Assembly: GCF_016342275.1 (NCBI RefSeq)
Contig: NZ_JAEIOT010000005.1
Location: 248,001 to 312,000 of the forward strand
Origin: Corynebacterium marambiense
GTDB taxonomy: Bacteria > Actinomycetota > Actinomycetes > Mycobacteriales > Mycobacteriaceae
Reading direction: 5' to 3'
Length of the DNA: 64,000 nucleotides
Position numbers and translations under genes: made by a program. Below are positions 42,783 through 53,800 of the stretch, in pieces; positions within the stretch are counted from its first letter, which is position 1, and every line of letters starts with the position of its first letter. The notes beneath the pieces are model-generated. The model saw nothing but the letters and a program-made list of their open reading frames with translations, was not told where the DNA came from and ran no database searches.

Positions 42783-44108
42783 TCACCTGGGTGCCTGTGG
42801 ACCGGGGTGTAGCAGAGGTCGCCTGCCACCCAGTTCCGGATCGGGGCGTAGACCGCGCTCACGCCAGTCATCGGGGAGCATGTGGTCCAGGAGATCATCG
42901 ACGGCTACGGCGCCGAGGAGGTGCTTGTCGGCGTCGAGAACCGGACCGCACACGAGGTTGTAGGTGGCGAAGTAGCGTGCGGCGGTCTCCTGGTCGTCGT
43001 CCGCATACAGCGGGGGCAGATCGGGGTCGAGGCAACCCCCGACGAGTGATCCTGGAGGTTCCCGGAGAAGACGCTGTAGATGGACGCAGCCGAGGTATTT
43101 TCCGGTCGGTGTCGCCGTCGGTGGACGAACGACGAACACCATCGACGACAGTGATGTTGGCAGCTCCGGATCGCGGGCGAACGCGAGCGCCTCGGCGACC
43201 GTCGTCTGCGGGGTCAAAACCAGGGGCTCGGGGGTCATCAGGGCGCCGACAGTGTCGGGGGAGAAGCTCATCAAGCGGCGGACCGGTGCGGACTCTTCCG
43301 GGTTCATCTCCTCGAGCAAGGCGGCGGCCTTAGCGTCCGGCAGTTCACCGAGGAGGTCGGCGGCGTCGTCCGGATCCATCTCCTCGAGGACGTCCGCGGC
43401 CCGCTCAAAGTCGAGGGCGTCGAGGAGTTCGGCCTGCCGATCCTCGGGCAGCTCCTGCATGACGTCGGCGAGCCGCTCATCGTCGAGTTCGACGGCGATC
43501 TGCTCCCGTTGCTGGGCGGGCAGGGCGTACAGCTGCGTCGCGATGTCCGCCGGGCGCATGTCATCGAACTGGGCGATCATCTCGGCGGTCGCGTCCGGAT
43601 CGCCGGTGCCGCCTGCGGAGATGCCGTGGACGTGGGACCACGGAACGACGTCGAGTTTCGGGCGCCGTCCGAACTTGGGTTTCTCGTGGTACACGGCGAC
43701 CCTCGAGATCACCCAGTCGCGTGTGCGGATTCGCTCCAGCTCGACATCGGCGATCTCTAAGGCACGGCCGTGGAGGTGGTCGAGCTCCGGGTCGTCGACC
43801 TGGATTTTCGATCCGACGATGTCCGCCATGATGCTGAGTTCACCGGTTCTCGACTGAAATGCCCGCAGTGACACCGATCCGGTGGCGAGCACGATCTCCT
43901 GGGGCTCGATTTCGGCGATCCGGAGCATCGGTAGGAAGATCCGCCGCTTGTTGAGCATCTCTACGACGAGGCCGAGCGCCCGGGAGGTCTGTCCGTTGGG
44001 GCGCACCGCGATGACGATGTCCCGGACACGACCGATGACATCGGTGTCTGGACCACGGACGACCATACCGGAGAGACGGCCTGCGTACACACGGGTGATA
44101 GGGCTCAT
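42783..44108 (-). CDS. MgtE N-terminal/CBS domain protein with PRC-barrel-like N-terminus, no channel domain
   Basis: 441 residues. The N-terminal beta-rich part (VRGPDTDVIGRVRDIVIAV) resembles a PRC barrel. The repeated helical MgtE-N superhelix follows (DERLADVMQELPEDRQAELL, FERAADVLEEMDPDDAADLL), then a CBS pair (GALMTPEPLVLTPQTTVAEA). The MgtE membrane pore is absent, so it is more likely a cytoplasmic Mg2+ or nucleotide sensor than a transporter. TAAAGT lies 8 nt before ATG 44108. It is divergent from the next gene. Confidence 0.85.
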   Translation of the reverse strand: MSPITRVYAGRLSGMVVRGPDTDVIGRVRDIVIAVRPNGQTSRALGLVVEMLNKRRIFLPMLRIAEIEPQEIVLATGSVSLRAFQSRTGELSIMADIVGSKIQVDDPELDHLHGRALEIADVELERIRTRDWVISRVAVYHEKPKFGRRPKLDVVPWSHVHGISAGGTGDPDATAEMIAQFDDMRPADIATQLYALPAQQREQIAVELDDERLADVMQELPEDRQAELLDALDFERAADVLEEMDPDDAADLLGELPDAKAAALLEEMNPEESAPVRRLMSFSPDTVGALMTPEPLVLTPQTTVAEALAFARDPELPTSLSSMVFVVRPPTATPTGKYLGCVHLQRLLREPPGSLVGGCLDPDLPPLYADDDQETAARYFATYNLVCGPVLDADKHLLGAVAVDDLLDHMLPDDWRERGLRPDPELGGRRPLLHPGPQAPR

Positions 44109-44234
44109 GTTGATCTACTTTACTGTGCCGTCGACCGGGGAACATTTCGACCCGGCGAGCCGTTGTACGGAGTGGAGGAAGATCCTCCGGAACGCCGGGT
44201 GGAGAGCATGTCCACCGTACCTCAGGAGGAGATC

Positions 44235-44756
44235 GTGAGCATGATACCGTTCGGAACCCCCAGGGCGCAGAATCAGCCGGGGGAGCGCTGCCGTCCGGAG
44301 GGCTGGCCCGTCGGTAGCTTCGAGGACTACACCTCCGCGCAGGCCGCGGTCGACATGCTCAGCGACCGTGGTGACTTCCCTGTCAACGAACTCACGATCG
44401 TCGGCGTGAACCTCATGGAGGTCGAACGTGTCGTCGGCAGATTGACCTGGGGGCGGGTGCTGGCCGCCGGAGCGGCGTCGGGCGCCTGGATGGGGCTCTT
44501 CGTCGGTATCCTGATGAGCCTGTTCAGCGACAGCTTCCTTGCCCCGATGATCTACGGCATCGTCATGGGGGTCGTCTTCGGTCTGATCGCGGCGGCGGTG
44601 CCGTACGCCGCGTCGAAGGGCCGTCGGGACTTCGCGACGACGACGCAGATCGTCGCCGGACGATACGACGTCCTCTGCGCCCCGGAGCATGCGCGGCGGG
44701 CCCGGGATGAAATTGCCCGGGCAAAACTGGGCGGCCAGTACCGGTCCGGCAGTTGA
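44235..44756 (+). CDS. General-stress-type membrane protein
   Basis: 173 residues from GTG 44235, preceded by AGGAGG at 5 nt; starts at 44163 or 44208 lack this. The N-terminal YTSAQAAVDMLSDRGDFPVNELTIVGVNL is the heat/general-stress 17M-like fold. Then come a Gly/Ala-rich pair of membrane helices and a C-terminal beta segment RYDVLCAPEHARRARDEI. Corresponds in position to Rv1234. Function unknown. Confidence 0.8.
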   Translation: MSMIPFGTPRAQNQPGERCRPEGWPVGSFEDYTSAQAAVDMLSDRGDFPVNELTIVGVNLMEVERVVGRLTWGRVLAAGAASGAWMGLFVGILMSLFSDSFLAPMIYGIVMGVVFGLIAAAVPYAASKGRRDFATTTQIVAGRYDVLCAPEHARRARDEIARAKLGGQYRSGS

Positions 44757-44769
44757 GCGATGAGTGGCG

Positions 44770-45855
44770 TCACAACCAGTTCTTGCGATGCAGGAGCCAC
44801 CACAGGAACACCACTGAACCGGCCATGAGCAGAAGAGCCAGGTAGTACCCGTACCGGAGCCCGAGCTCCGGCATGAATTCGAAGTTCATGCCGTAGATAC
44901 CGGCGATGACCGTGGGAACGGCGGCCATGATTGCGACGGAGGAGATCTTCCGCATGTCATCGTTTTCCTGCAGTGTGATCTTCGCTACACCTGCATCGAT
45001 CAGCGCGGAGAGCCGCTCATCGAGGCCCCGCACGTTGTCCACGGCGAGCAGCTCGTGATCGAGGGCATCCCGGAAGTACCGGACCAGTTCGCCGGGCAGC
45101 ATGTCCCCGTTTCGCTCGAGCAGCAGGCGCAGGGCGGCGGCGAGCGGATCGATGGAGTGCCGCATCTCCAGGATCTCGCGTTTGAGCATGTAGATTGTCT
45201 GGATGTCGAAGCGTTCGTTTGGGGTGAACACCTCGGCCTCTAGCTCGTCGACGTCGGCGGCGAGCTCACCACCGATACGCACGTATTCGTCGACCGTCGC
45301 ATCCGTGATCATCCACGCCACGGAGGCGGGACCGAGCGCGGTCTGCTCGGGATCCTCCTCTACGCGCTTGCGTAGCCCCTTGATGTTGGAGGGTTTGCCG
45401 TGGCGGACGGTGATGATGAAGTCAGGCCCGAGGATCATCTGGATCTCTCCGGTCTCGATGATTTCCGACGCGTCGTTCACGGACTCATGTTCCTTGAACA
45501 TGACGGAGCGGACGACTATGAACAACTGTTGGTCGTAGCGTTCGACCTTCGGACGCTGGTGGGCATTGACCGCATCCTCGACGATGAGTTCGTGGATGTT
45601 GAAGGCGTCCGCGATCTCCATCATCTGGCGCTCATTGGGCTCGAGGAGCCCGAGCCAGACCCATCCGCGTCCCTCCCTGCGGACATGGTCGAGAGCGCTC
45701 CGGTAGGTGTGACCTTGCTGGTCATCGGCGCCATCGACGTAGACGGTGCACCGTTCTATGGCTTCCTCGACGGGGACATCCGGCCCCATCGGAGAGGGCG
45801 TGATCTTGTCGGCGGGAGGTGTCCGGGGTTTGAGTACACGACGGATACTGGGCAT
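44770..45855 (-). CDS. corA: CorA-family Mg2+/Co2+ transporter
   Basis: 361 residues from ATG 45855. The long cytoplasmic N-terminal domain is followed by two C-terminal membrane helices, with the selectivity motif GMN in YGMNFEFMPELG near residue 315 and a second helix YYLALLLMAGSVVFLWWLL. It forms a pentameric channel for Mg2+ influx. It ends 14 nt from the stop of the convergent gene. An upstream GTG/ATG at 45930 adds non-family residues. Confidence 0.93.
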   Translation of the reverse strand: MPSIRRVLKPRTPPADKITPSPMGPDVPVEEAIERCTVYVDGADDQQGHTYRSALDHVRREGRGWVWLGLLEPNERQMMEIADAFNIHELIVEDAVNAHQRPKVERYDQQLFIVVRSVMFKEHESVNDASEIIETGEIQMILGPDFIITVRHGKPSNIKGLRKRVEEDPEQTALGPASVAWMITDATVDEYVRIGGELAADVDELEAEVFTPNERFDIQTIYMLKREILEMRHSIDPLAAALRLLLERNGDMLPGELVRYFRDALDHELLAVDNVRGLDERLSALIDAGVAKITLQENDDMRKISSVAIMAAVPTVIAGIYGMNFEFMPELGLRYGYYLALLLMAGSVVFLWWLLHRKNWL

Positions 45856-46102
45856 CGGGCGGTGACGTTCCTTTGTGCGGTGCGGGCGGGTTTCAACGGG
45901 ATGGCCAAAATTTCGAAGATTCCCGGACATGGGTCAGCAGTGAGTGTACCGAGTCCGTTGCCGCAGACACCATTATCGGAAATCAGGGCTATCACACGAA
46001 AATCCTTCCGGTCGACGTAGAGTAGACACCGGAAAGCGTGGCGGTGCCCGGGAGAACTAGCCTGCGGCCACCGTATGCACGCCGGACGACCCAGGAGACC
46101 CC

Positions 46103-46804
46103 ATGACGCTGACTGATACGCCACCGACGCTGCGGCGGTTGTGCAGGGCTGCCTTTGCCGCGGTGATCGGGCTGCCTCTCCTCTCCTCGTGTGCACCAGA
46201 ACCGGCGGCCCCTCCCGGTGAGTCGGAGTTCCGGCCGGTGCAGATCTCAGTCAATTCCTCATCCATCGAGCAGCGAATCCTCGGCGAGATGTACCAACGG
46301 ACACTCCGATCACACGACCGGGATGCCTACCTCACCCTGGAGACCGCCTCGAACGATAATCAGCGCATCGAACGGCTCAATGAACGAAGGGCCGATCTCG
46401 TCGTCGGCTGTACCGGTGAACTGCTCCACCAGCTCAATCCCGTCGCCGCGGAGGAACTGTCCCGCGAATACACCACTGCGCTGGAATCCGGGGAGGTGGA
46501 CAAGAACTCGGGGAAGTGGCGGGAAAAGGTCTACTCGGCCATGGTCGGCTCACTTCCGGGGAACATGATGGCGACCGATCCCTCCAATGCTCTGGGCTGT
46601 GCGGACTATGACGGTCCGGAGCTTCCGCAGAACATCGTTCCGGTGTACCGGAAGCCGATGCTGAATCGCCGGGACCGGCTCATCCTCAACTCCGTCGGTG
46701 GCACAATATCGACCGCTGACATCCGGGAACTGACCCGTGACGCTATGAAATCGAACTCGGTTTCGGTGGCCGTTGTTCCCTATCTCCAGGCGGAGGGGCT
46801 GTAG
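46103..46804 (+). CDS. Putative lipoprotein of unknown function
   Basis: 233 residues from ATG 46103 with CAGGAG at 6 nt. The N-terminal signal has a lipobox LSSC at about residues 27-30. The mature domain contains RIERLNERRADLVVGCTGELL and RDRLILNSVGGTISTADI, suggestive of a type-2 periplasmic binding-protein fold like osmoprotectant receptors, but I cannot assign a ligand. It stands alone, followed by a very strong hairpin. Confidence 0.65.
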   Translation: MTLTDTPPTLRRLCRAAFAAVIGLPLLSSCAPEPAAPPGESEFRPVQISVNSSSIEQRILGEMYQRTLRSHDRDAYLTLETASNDNQRIERLNERRADLVVGCTGELLHQLNPVAAEELSREYTTALESGEVDKNSGKWREKVYSAMVGSLPGNMMATDPSNALGCADYDGPELPQNIVPVYRKPMLNRRDRLILNSVGGTISTADIRELTRDAMKSNSVSVAVVPYLQAEGL

Positions 46805-46842
46805 TCCGGGGCATCTATGACGGCGCGGCCGTCTCTTACACA

Positions 46843-46898
46843 CCGTATGACAGGGCCTGCCCCGCCGGAAAACCGGCGGGGCAGGCCCTGTCATACGG
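46843..46898. terminator. Exceptionally strong bidirectional hairpin
   Basis: CCGTATGACAGGGCCTGCCC and on to 46868 pairs perfectly with 46873-46898: a 26-bp stem with an AAAA loop, between the convergent lipoprotein gene and odhA. No long T run. Confidence 0.85.
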
Positions 46899-46909
46899 AC
46901 TCCCGCCGA

Positions 46910-49900
46910 TCAGATGTCCGGTGCGAATGCCGATTCGATGAGCTGCTGCTGCTCGAACTGATGGACCTTCGAGATGCCGGTCGAGGTCGAGGACTGCGCA
47001 CGGCGCGAGATCCTCTTCAGCGGCGGCATGTCCGGTACCCGCTCCGGGAGGTTGAGCGCGAGGAACGGCCAAGCTCCCTGGTTGGCGGGCTCGTCCTGGC
47101 AGAACCGGACCTCGGTGGCGTTCGGGTAGATCTCGAATGCCTCCTTGAGTCGGTTGTGCGGGATCGGATGGTACATTTCCAGCCGGATGATCGCGACGTC
47201 TTCGCGGCCGTCCTTCTTCCGGCGCTTCTCTAGCTCGTAGTAGAGCTTGCCGGAGACCAGAAGGATCGTGGTGACCTTGTCCACATCACCGATGACGTTG
47301 TTGTCGCGGTCGACGAGACGCGGATCGTTGATCACGGAGCGGAACTTGCGCACCTCGGTGAAGTCCTCGACCGGGCTGGCGGCGTCCTTCATACGCAGCA
47401 TCGACTTCGGGGTGAACACGACCAGCGGACGGTGCAGTTCACTGAGCGCGTGACGACGCAGCAGGTGGAAGTAGTTCGCCGGGGTTGACGGCTGGGCGAC
47501 GGTCATGGAGCCCTCCGCGCACAGTTGGAGGTAACGCTCGATCCGTGCGGAGGAGTGGTCCGGACCCATGCCCTCGTAGCCGTGCGGAAGAAGCAGGATG
47601 ACGCCGGAGGTCTGTCCCCACTTGGCCTCGCCGGAGGAGACGTACTCGTCGATGATGGTCTGCGCACCATTTGCGAAATCACCGAACTGCGCCTCCCAGG
47701 CGACAACGGCGTCCGGGTTACCCACGGAGTAACCGTATTCGAAGCCCATACCCGCGTACTCGGTGAGCGCGGAATTATAGACGAGGAACTTACCGTTGCC
47801 CTTCGACTGCGCGAGTGCGTTGAGCGGGTTGTAGTCCTCGGAGGTCTTCGGGTCGATGAAAACGGCGTGGCGTTGGGTGAACGTGCCGCGGCGGGAGTCT
47901 TCGCCCGCGAGACGCACGAGTTTGCCGGAGTTCGCGAGAGAGGAGAAGGCGATGAGTTCGCCCCAGCCCCAGTCGATGCCGCCCTCGTGGACACTCTCCA
48001 GACGCTTCTTCGCCACTGGCTGGACGCGCGGGTGGATGGTGAAACCTTCCGGGGTCCGACTGAAGGCCTCCCCGATCTCGACGATGTCGGCCTTGGTGAT
48101 GGAGGTATCCAATCCGTGCGGGAGTTTCTGGGAACTTGTGATCCCCTCCTGCGCGGAGGCCTGCTTCTTACCGGCCTGCTTGACTTCGTTGAATACGGAC
48201 TCCATCTGATCGTGGAAGTCACGGATGACGGCTTCGGCGTCCTCGGGGGAGAGGTCACCACGGCCGAGAAGATCCTCGGTGTACCGGGTACGAACGGTGT
48301 CCCGGCTATCGATGATCTCGTACATCTGCGGCTGCGTCATCGACGGATCGTCGGCCTCGTTGTGGCCGCGCCGGCGGTAGCAGACGAGGTCGATGAAGAC
48401 GTCCTTGCCGAAGCGGCGACGGTACTCGGTGGCGAGACGCCCGACCCACACGACAGCCTCGGGATCGTCACCGTTGACGTGGAACACGGGGCAACCGAAG
48501 CCCTTGGCGATGTCGGTGGCGTAGTGCATAGAGCGGGCGGAGTCCGGGGTCGTGGTGAAACCGATCTGGTTGTTTACCACGATGTGGATGGTGCCGCCCA
48601 CGGTGTAGCCACGCAGTTGCGCGAGGTTGATGGTCTCAGGGACGATACCGAGGCCTGCGAAGGCGGCATCACCGTGGAGTAGCAGCGGGACGACGGAGTA
48701 GCCGTCCTCGCCTTTGTCCAGGATGTCCTGCTTGGCGCGGGCGATACCCTCCATGACCGGGTTGACGGCCTCGAGGTGGGAGGGGTTTGCCGTGAGTGAG
48801 ACCTTGATCTCGCCGTCACCGAACATCTGCAGGTGCTGTCCCTCGGCACCGAGGTGATACTTCACGTCACCGGAGCCACCCGCTTGCGCCGGGTCGAAGT
48901 TGCCCTCGAACTCGTTGAACAGGTTGTGGAGCGGCTTGCCGACGATGTTGGCGAGGACGTTGAGACGGCCGCGGTGCGGCATACCGATGACGACCTCGTC
49001 GAGGCCTTGGCCTGCGGCGGTGTCGATGCAGGCGTCCATGAGGGGGATGAGACTCTCGGCTCCCTCGAGGGAGAACCGCTTCTGTCCGACGTACTTGGTC
49101 TGGAGGAAGTTCTCGAAGGCCTCCGCTGCGTTGAGCTTCTGCAGGATGTACTTCTGCTCCGCACCGGTGGGCTTGTTGATGCCCGCCTCGAGACGGTCCT
49201 GCAGCCAGGTCCGTTCGTCACGGTCGAGGATGTGGGTGTACTCGGAACCGACTTTGAGGGTGTACGCCTGCCGGAGGGTCGTCAGGACCTCCCGGAGGGT
49301 CATCTGTTCGCGACCAGCGAACCCGCCGACGGAGAATTTCCGGTCGAGATCCCACAGCGTCAGGCCGTGGGTGGCGATGTCGAGGTCGCGGTGGTCCGGG
49401 ATCGGAACCCCGGGCTGGTTCCAGTGCAGCGGGTTGGTATCGGCAATGAGGTGCCCGCGTGAACGGTACGCCTCAATGAGCTGCATGACGCGGGTGTTCT
49501 TGTCCACTCCGGTATTCGGGATGTCCTGACGCCACCGCATCGGCGTGTAGGGGACCTGCATGCAGTCGAAGATGTGGTCCCAGAAGGCGTCATCGGTGAG
49601 TAGCTGGCTCATCGTGCGCAGGAATTCACCGGACTCCGCACCCTGGATGATGCGGTGGTCGTACGTGGAGGTGATGGTGACCAGCTTACCGACACCGAGC
49701 TCGGCGAGACGGTCCTCGGAGGCGCCGGCGAACTCCGCCGGGTAGTCCATCGAACCGACGCCGATGATCGCGCCCTGTCCCTTGGTCAGACGCGGCACCG
49801 AGTGCCGCGTTCCGATACCACCCGGATTCGTCAGGGTGATGGTGACGCCAGCGAAGTCCTTGCCGGTCAGTTTGCCCTTCCGGCCACGGGAGACGATGTC

Positions 49901-50707
49901 CTCGTAAGCCTCGACGAACTCGGAGAAGGAGAGGTTCTCGCACTCACGGATGGCCGCGACGACGAGCGCCCGGGATCCGTCCTTCTGCGGCAGATCGATG
50001 GCGAGGCCGAGGTTGATGTGGTCGTGGACCACCATCGTGGGCTTGCCGTCAATGATGTCGTACGAGTTGTTCATTGCCGGATGCGCCATGGTCGCCTTAA
50101 CCATGGCGTAGCCGATGATGTGGGTGAAGGAGATTTTCCCACCGCGGGTACGGCGCAGCTGATCGTTGACCATCGCGCGGTTCTCGAACATGAGACGGGC
50201 CGGCATGTCCCGCACCGAAGTTGCGGTGGGGACCTCGAGGGAGAGATCCATGTTCTTCGCGATGGCCTTGGAGATTCCGGTCAGTTGTGACTTCCCGGAT
50301 TCGGGAAGATCGCCGATGCGACTCAAGGGAGACTTCGCGAACCGTTCGGCCGCAGCGTCCCTCCTGCGGGTGGTCTCGCCCTCGCACTTCGGCGCGTGGT
50401 CGCGGGCTTTGGTCGCCGGGGTCTCGGGAGCCTCTTTCTTCGCCTCGATGCCGATCCCCTTTTCGGGGGCAGTGGGTTGAGAGGATGCCGCGCTCTTCAC
50501 ATCAGCCTTCGCGCTCTTCCCGGAGACAGGCTCAGCGGGCTTCCGCACTGCGGCAGCGGGGGTTTTTTCGGGGGTGCTTGAAGGGGCACCTTGTGTCTCG
50601 AAATAGTCCCGCCATTCCTTGTCGACGGACCCGGGGTCCTCCTGGAACTGCTGGAACATCTCGTCTACCAGCCACTGGTTCTGGCCGAAAGTACTAGCGC
50701 TGCTCAC
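46910..50707 (-). CDS. odhA: 2-oxoglutarate dehydrogenase, fused E2-E1 (OdhA/Kgd)
   Basis: 1265 residues from GTG 50707; ATG 50725 adds six residues and lacks spacing for the ribosome site. Order: an N-terminal E1-type helix ([15 protein letters not shown]), an Ala/Pro/Lys linker (about 40-120), an E2 acyltransferase-like catalytic domain with DHRIIQG near residue 350, then the thiamine-diphosphate E1 domain ([37 protein letters not shown]). There is no lipoyl domain; in this family lipoate is supplied by AceF in a mixed PDH-ODH complex. It converts 2-oxoglutarate to succinyl-CoA in the TCA cycle. Confidence 0.97.
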   Translation of the reverse strand: MSSASTFGQNQWLVDEMFQQFQEDPGSVDKEWRDYFETQGAPSSTPEKTPAAAVRKPAEPVSGKSAKADVKSAASSQPTAPEKGIGIEAKKEAPETPATKARDHAPKCEGETTRRRDAAAERFAKSPLSRIGDLPESGKSQLTGISKAIAKNMDLSLEVPTATSVRDMPARLMFENRAMVNDQLRRTRGGKISFTHIIGYAMVKATMAHPAMNNSYDIIDGKPTMVVHDHINLGLAIDLPQKDGSRALVVAAIRECENLSFSEFVEAYEDIVSRGRKGKLTGKDFAGVTITLTNPGGIGTRHSVPRLTKGQGAIIGVGSMDYPAEFAGASEDRLAELGVGKLVTITSTYDHRIIQGAESGEFLRTMSQLLTDDAFWDHIFDCMQVPYTPMRWRQDIPNTGVDKNTRVMQLIEAYRSRGHLIADTNPLHWNQPGVPIPDHRDLDIATHGLTLWDLDRKFSVGGFAGREQMTLREVLTTLRQAYTLKVGSEYTHILDRDERTWLQDRLEAGINKPTGAEQKYILQKLNAAEAFENFLQTKYVGQKRFSLEGAESLIPLMDACIDTAAGQGLDEVVIGMPHRGRLNVLANIVGKPLHNLFNEFEGNFDPAQAGGSGDVKYHLGAEGQHLQMFGDGEIKVSLTANPSHLEAVNPVMEGIARAKQDILDKGEDGYSVVPLLLHGDAAFAGLGIVPETINLAQLRGYTVGGTIHIVVNNQIGFTTTPDSARSMHYATDIAKGFGCPVFHVNGDDPEAVVWVGRLATEYRRRFGKDVFIDLVCYRRRGHNEADDPSMTQPQMYEIIDSRDTVRTRYTEDLLGRGDLSPEDAEAVIRDFHDQMESVFNEVKQAGKKQASAQEGITSSQKLPHGLDTSITKADIVEIGEAFSRTPEGFTIHPRVQPVAKKRLESVHEGGIDWGWGELIAFSSLANSGKLVRLAGEDSRRGTFTQRHAVFIDPKTSEDYNPLNALAQSKGNGKFLVYNSALTEYAGMGFEYGYSVGNPDAVVAWEAQFGDFANGAQTIIDEYVSSGEAKWGQTSGVILLLPHGYEGMGPDHSSARIERYLQLCAEGSMTVAQPSTPANYFHLLRRHALSELHRPLVVFTPKSMLRMKDAASPVEDFTEVRKFRSVINDPRLVDRDNNVIGDVDKVTTILLVSGKLYYELEKRRKKDGREDVAIIRLEMYHPIPHNRLKEAFEIYPNATEVRFCQDEPANQGAWPFLALNLPERVPDMPPLKRISRRAQSSTSTGISKVHQFEQQQLIESAFAPDI

Positions 50708-50884
50708 GGCAGGTGCTCGCCTCATTTCCTTGGTTAACCTACGTCATCATGTCCACTGTAGTCGTCCACTACAGGCTAGTTGCCCCAACCCCGTTCTGTC
50801 GCATCATTGCGACGTGGGATCGTGCCGCTTTGTGCCGTGGTGGGAGCGGGGACACATCAATACGGACACCGCACCGCGCTCACG

Positions 50885-53800
50885 TTACCGGTTTCCGTCG
50901 TCCGGTGGCGAGTAAATGCGCCCGCCAACGTTCGCATCGACCCGCATGTGGGCGTTCCACATCGCGCGGTAGCGGGTGTCAGCTTTGACCAACTCCGCGT
51001 GGGTCCCGTCTTCGATGATCCGGCCGTTGTCGACGACTAGGATCCGGTCGGACCGAACTGCGGTGGCCAGCCGGTGTGCGACGACGACGGAGGTACGCCC
51101 TCCGGTCACGCGTTCTGCGGCAGAGAGCACCGCCGCCTCCGTCGCCGGGTCGAGCGTCGCCGTCGCCTCGTCAAGGAGCAGGATCTTAGGATCGACGAGC
51201 TCAGCCCTCGCGAGTGCGATCAGCTGTCGCTGGCCTGAGCTTAGGCCCCGACCCCGTTCTCCAACGGGGTGGTTGAATCCACCGGGGATGCGGGCGATCG
51301 CCGCCAGCGCGCCCACTCGACGGGCCGCCGCAGTGATAGTGGAGCGGTCAGCACCAGGTTGCCCGTAGGAGATGTTGTCGGCAACGGTACCGGTGAACAG
51401 GTGCGGTTCCTGGGGGACGAGCCCGATCTGTCGGTGCCAGTCGGCGAGCGGGAACTCACGGATGTCGATGTCGGTGGCGCGCACGGAACCGGCTACGGGG
51501 TCGTAGAACCGAGCGAGTAGCTTGACGAGGGTGGATTTCCCGGCACCTGTCGGACCGACGACGGCGACCGTGGTACCCGGTTCCAGACGGAGATCCAGGC
51601 CTTCAGTGACGGTATGGTCCGTGGCCCCGGGATAGGAGAAGGTGACCATGTCGACGGTCACTGGCCCTGCGGCGGCCGTTTCCGCGCCCACCCGCGTTCC
51701 CAGATCCGGAACCTGCGTCCGCGTGGCCAGGAGATCGGTGATCCGCGACAGCCCCACGGAGGCCTGCTGGTAAGCGTCGTAGATCTGGCTCAGCTGCTGG
51801 ATCGGGCCGAACAGTTGTCCGAGGTACATGATGAAGGCCACGAGGACCCCGGTGCTGATCTGCCCGTCCATGACGAGTCCGGCGCCGACCCCCAGGACGA
51901 ATGCCTGGGATAGCTCGGAGATGAACGCGATCCCGGGGAAGTACAGCGCGACAGCGGTTTGGGCGCGAATCCGGGTGCGTCGGTAGGCAGTGGCCCGGCC
52001 CCCGAATCTCTCCAGCCTGAGAGCTTCGGTCCGGAACATCTGGGCGGTCCGCAGACCCGAAACCGATTCCTGGAAGTCCGCGTTGATCGCGCTCACCTGT
52101 TCCCGTGCGCGGGTGTAGAGGCGCGATGAGATTCTGCGGAACACAATGGTGGAAACGAGGATCACCGGGACCGCCCAGACCGCCCACAGGGCGAGTGCCG
52201 GGTCGGTGGCCATCAGGACCCCGGCGATTCCGATCAGCGTCCCGACCGCCACGACGGACTGGGCCAGTCCGGTCTGCAGGAAGGAGCTCAAGGCGTCGAT
52301 ATCGGTGGTCATCCGGGTCATGATCCGGCCGGACATGGTGGCCTCGAAGTAGGAGAGACTGAGTCGCTGCAGGTGCGCGTAGGACCGGAGACGCAGACTG
52401 AACAGCAGACGTTCACCTGTCCGGGCGGTGAGCACCGTCCTTACGGCGGACGCCGACCAGGCGGTGGCCACCACGACCACGCCCGCGGTCGCGGCCCACC
52501 ACAGCGCGTGGATGTCGCCCCCGGTGACACCGTGGTCGATCGCGATTCGGACCAAACTCGGGAACGCAAGATCGGTGGCCACACCGATGATGAGCAGCGT
52601 GATCACCGCGGCAGTGAGCCCACGGACCTGTCGGAACAGTGTCCACAGCGAGAGCTCGCCCGAATCGGCCCGCGCTACGCCGCCATCGATCCCCGGTTGC
52701 TCCGTCGCCGGGGGGAGTGCGGCCACCTGAGCCAGCAGTCCCGGGCTGGGGGGCACGGCGCCTATCCCTCGACCGCGCCCGCCGGCGACGGGTACCGCCC
52801 GGGTGATCCCGGGGCTCGGGTTCCAGCGCAGTCCGGGTTGTGGCGTGATCGTCGGCCAGAGCTCCGCATCGGTCGGTTCCCCGTCCCCGGTGTCGTTTTC
52901 CGTATGCCGGACCGCGGGCTTCAAAGATGCACCATGGTCGCGGAAGGTGAGATCCATGAGGCGAGCGAAGCGGGGACTGCGGCTCATCTCATCCAGGGGG
53001 CCTACGTCCGCGATCCCACCGTCGATCATCAGGGCGACCCGGTCGGCGAGCTCCAGCGTGGACCGCCGGTGAGCGACGGTCAGCACCGTGATGTCCGGGC
53101 AGTAACGTCGTAACGCCCGGTAGATCGCCGCCTCCGTGACCGCATCGACCGCTGAAGCCGCGTCGTCGAGCACGAGGACGCGGGGGCGGGCGAGCAGTGC
53201 CCGCGCGAGCGCGATCCGCTGCCGCTGTCCGCCGGAGAGGGTCAGACCTTTCTCTCCCACGGGTGTGTCGTACCCCTGCTCGAGAGTCATGATGAAGTCG
53301 TGTGCCTGCGCTGCCCGGGCGGCGGCATGCACCTCATCCTCGTCGACCAGCCGACCTCCGGCCCCCACCGTGATGTTCTCCCGGACGGTCGCGGAATAGA
53401 GGAAAGCCTCGTCGAAGGCACAGATGACGGTGCCACGGATGACGTCCGTGGGAACCTCCGCGACATCGGTCTCCGTCCCGTCCACGCCGGTGAGCAGGAT
53501 CCGTCCCGAGTCGGGGGCGTAGAAACGGCCGAGCAACTGGACCAGCATCGTCTTACCCGCACCGGGTGGTCCCACGAGCGCCACCGTCGACCCGGCTGGT
53601 ATGTCTAGGGACAGGCCAGAAAGAATCGTCCGGTCATCTTCGGCGAAGGTGACCTCATCCAGCCGGATCCCCATCGGCCCGTCCGGGATGCCGTGGCCGG
53701 TACCCGCGGGGGGTGTGGACATCGTGGGCCGCAGGTCGATCACCTCGAAGACCCGTTGGACGGAGCTGGCCCCCATCTGCATGCGGACCATCGTCGCTGC

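Noticed and set aside
47525..48682. Plus-strand frame of 385 codons inside odhA
   Set aside because: Shadow of the thiamine-dependent domain of odhA.
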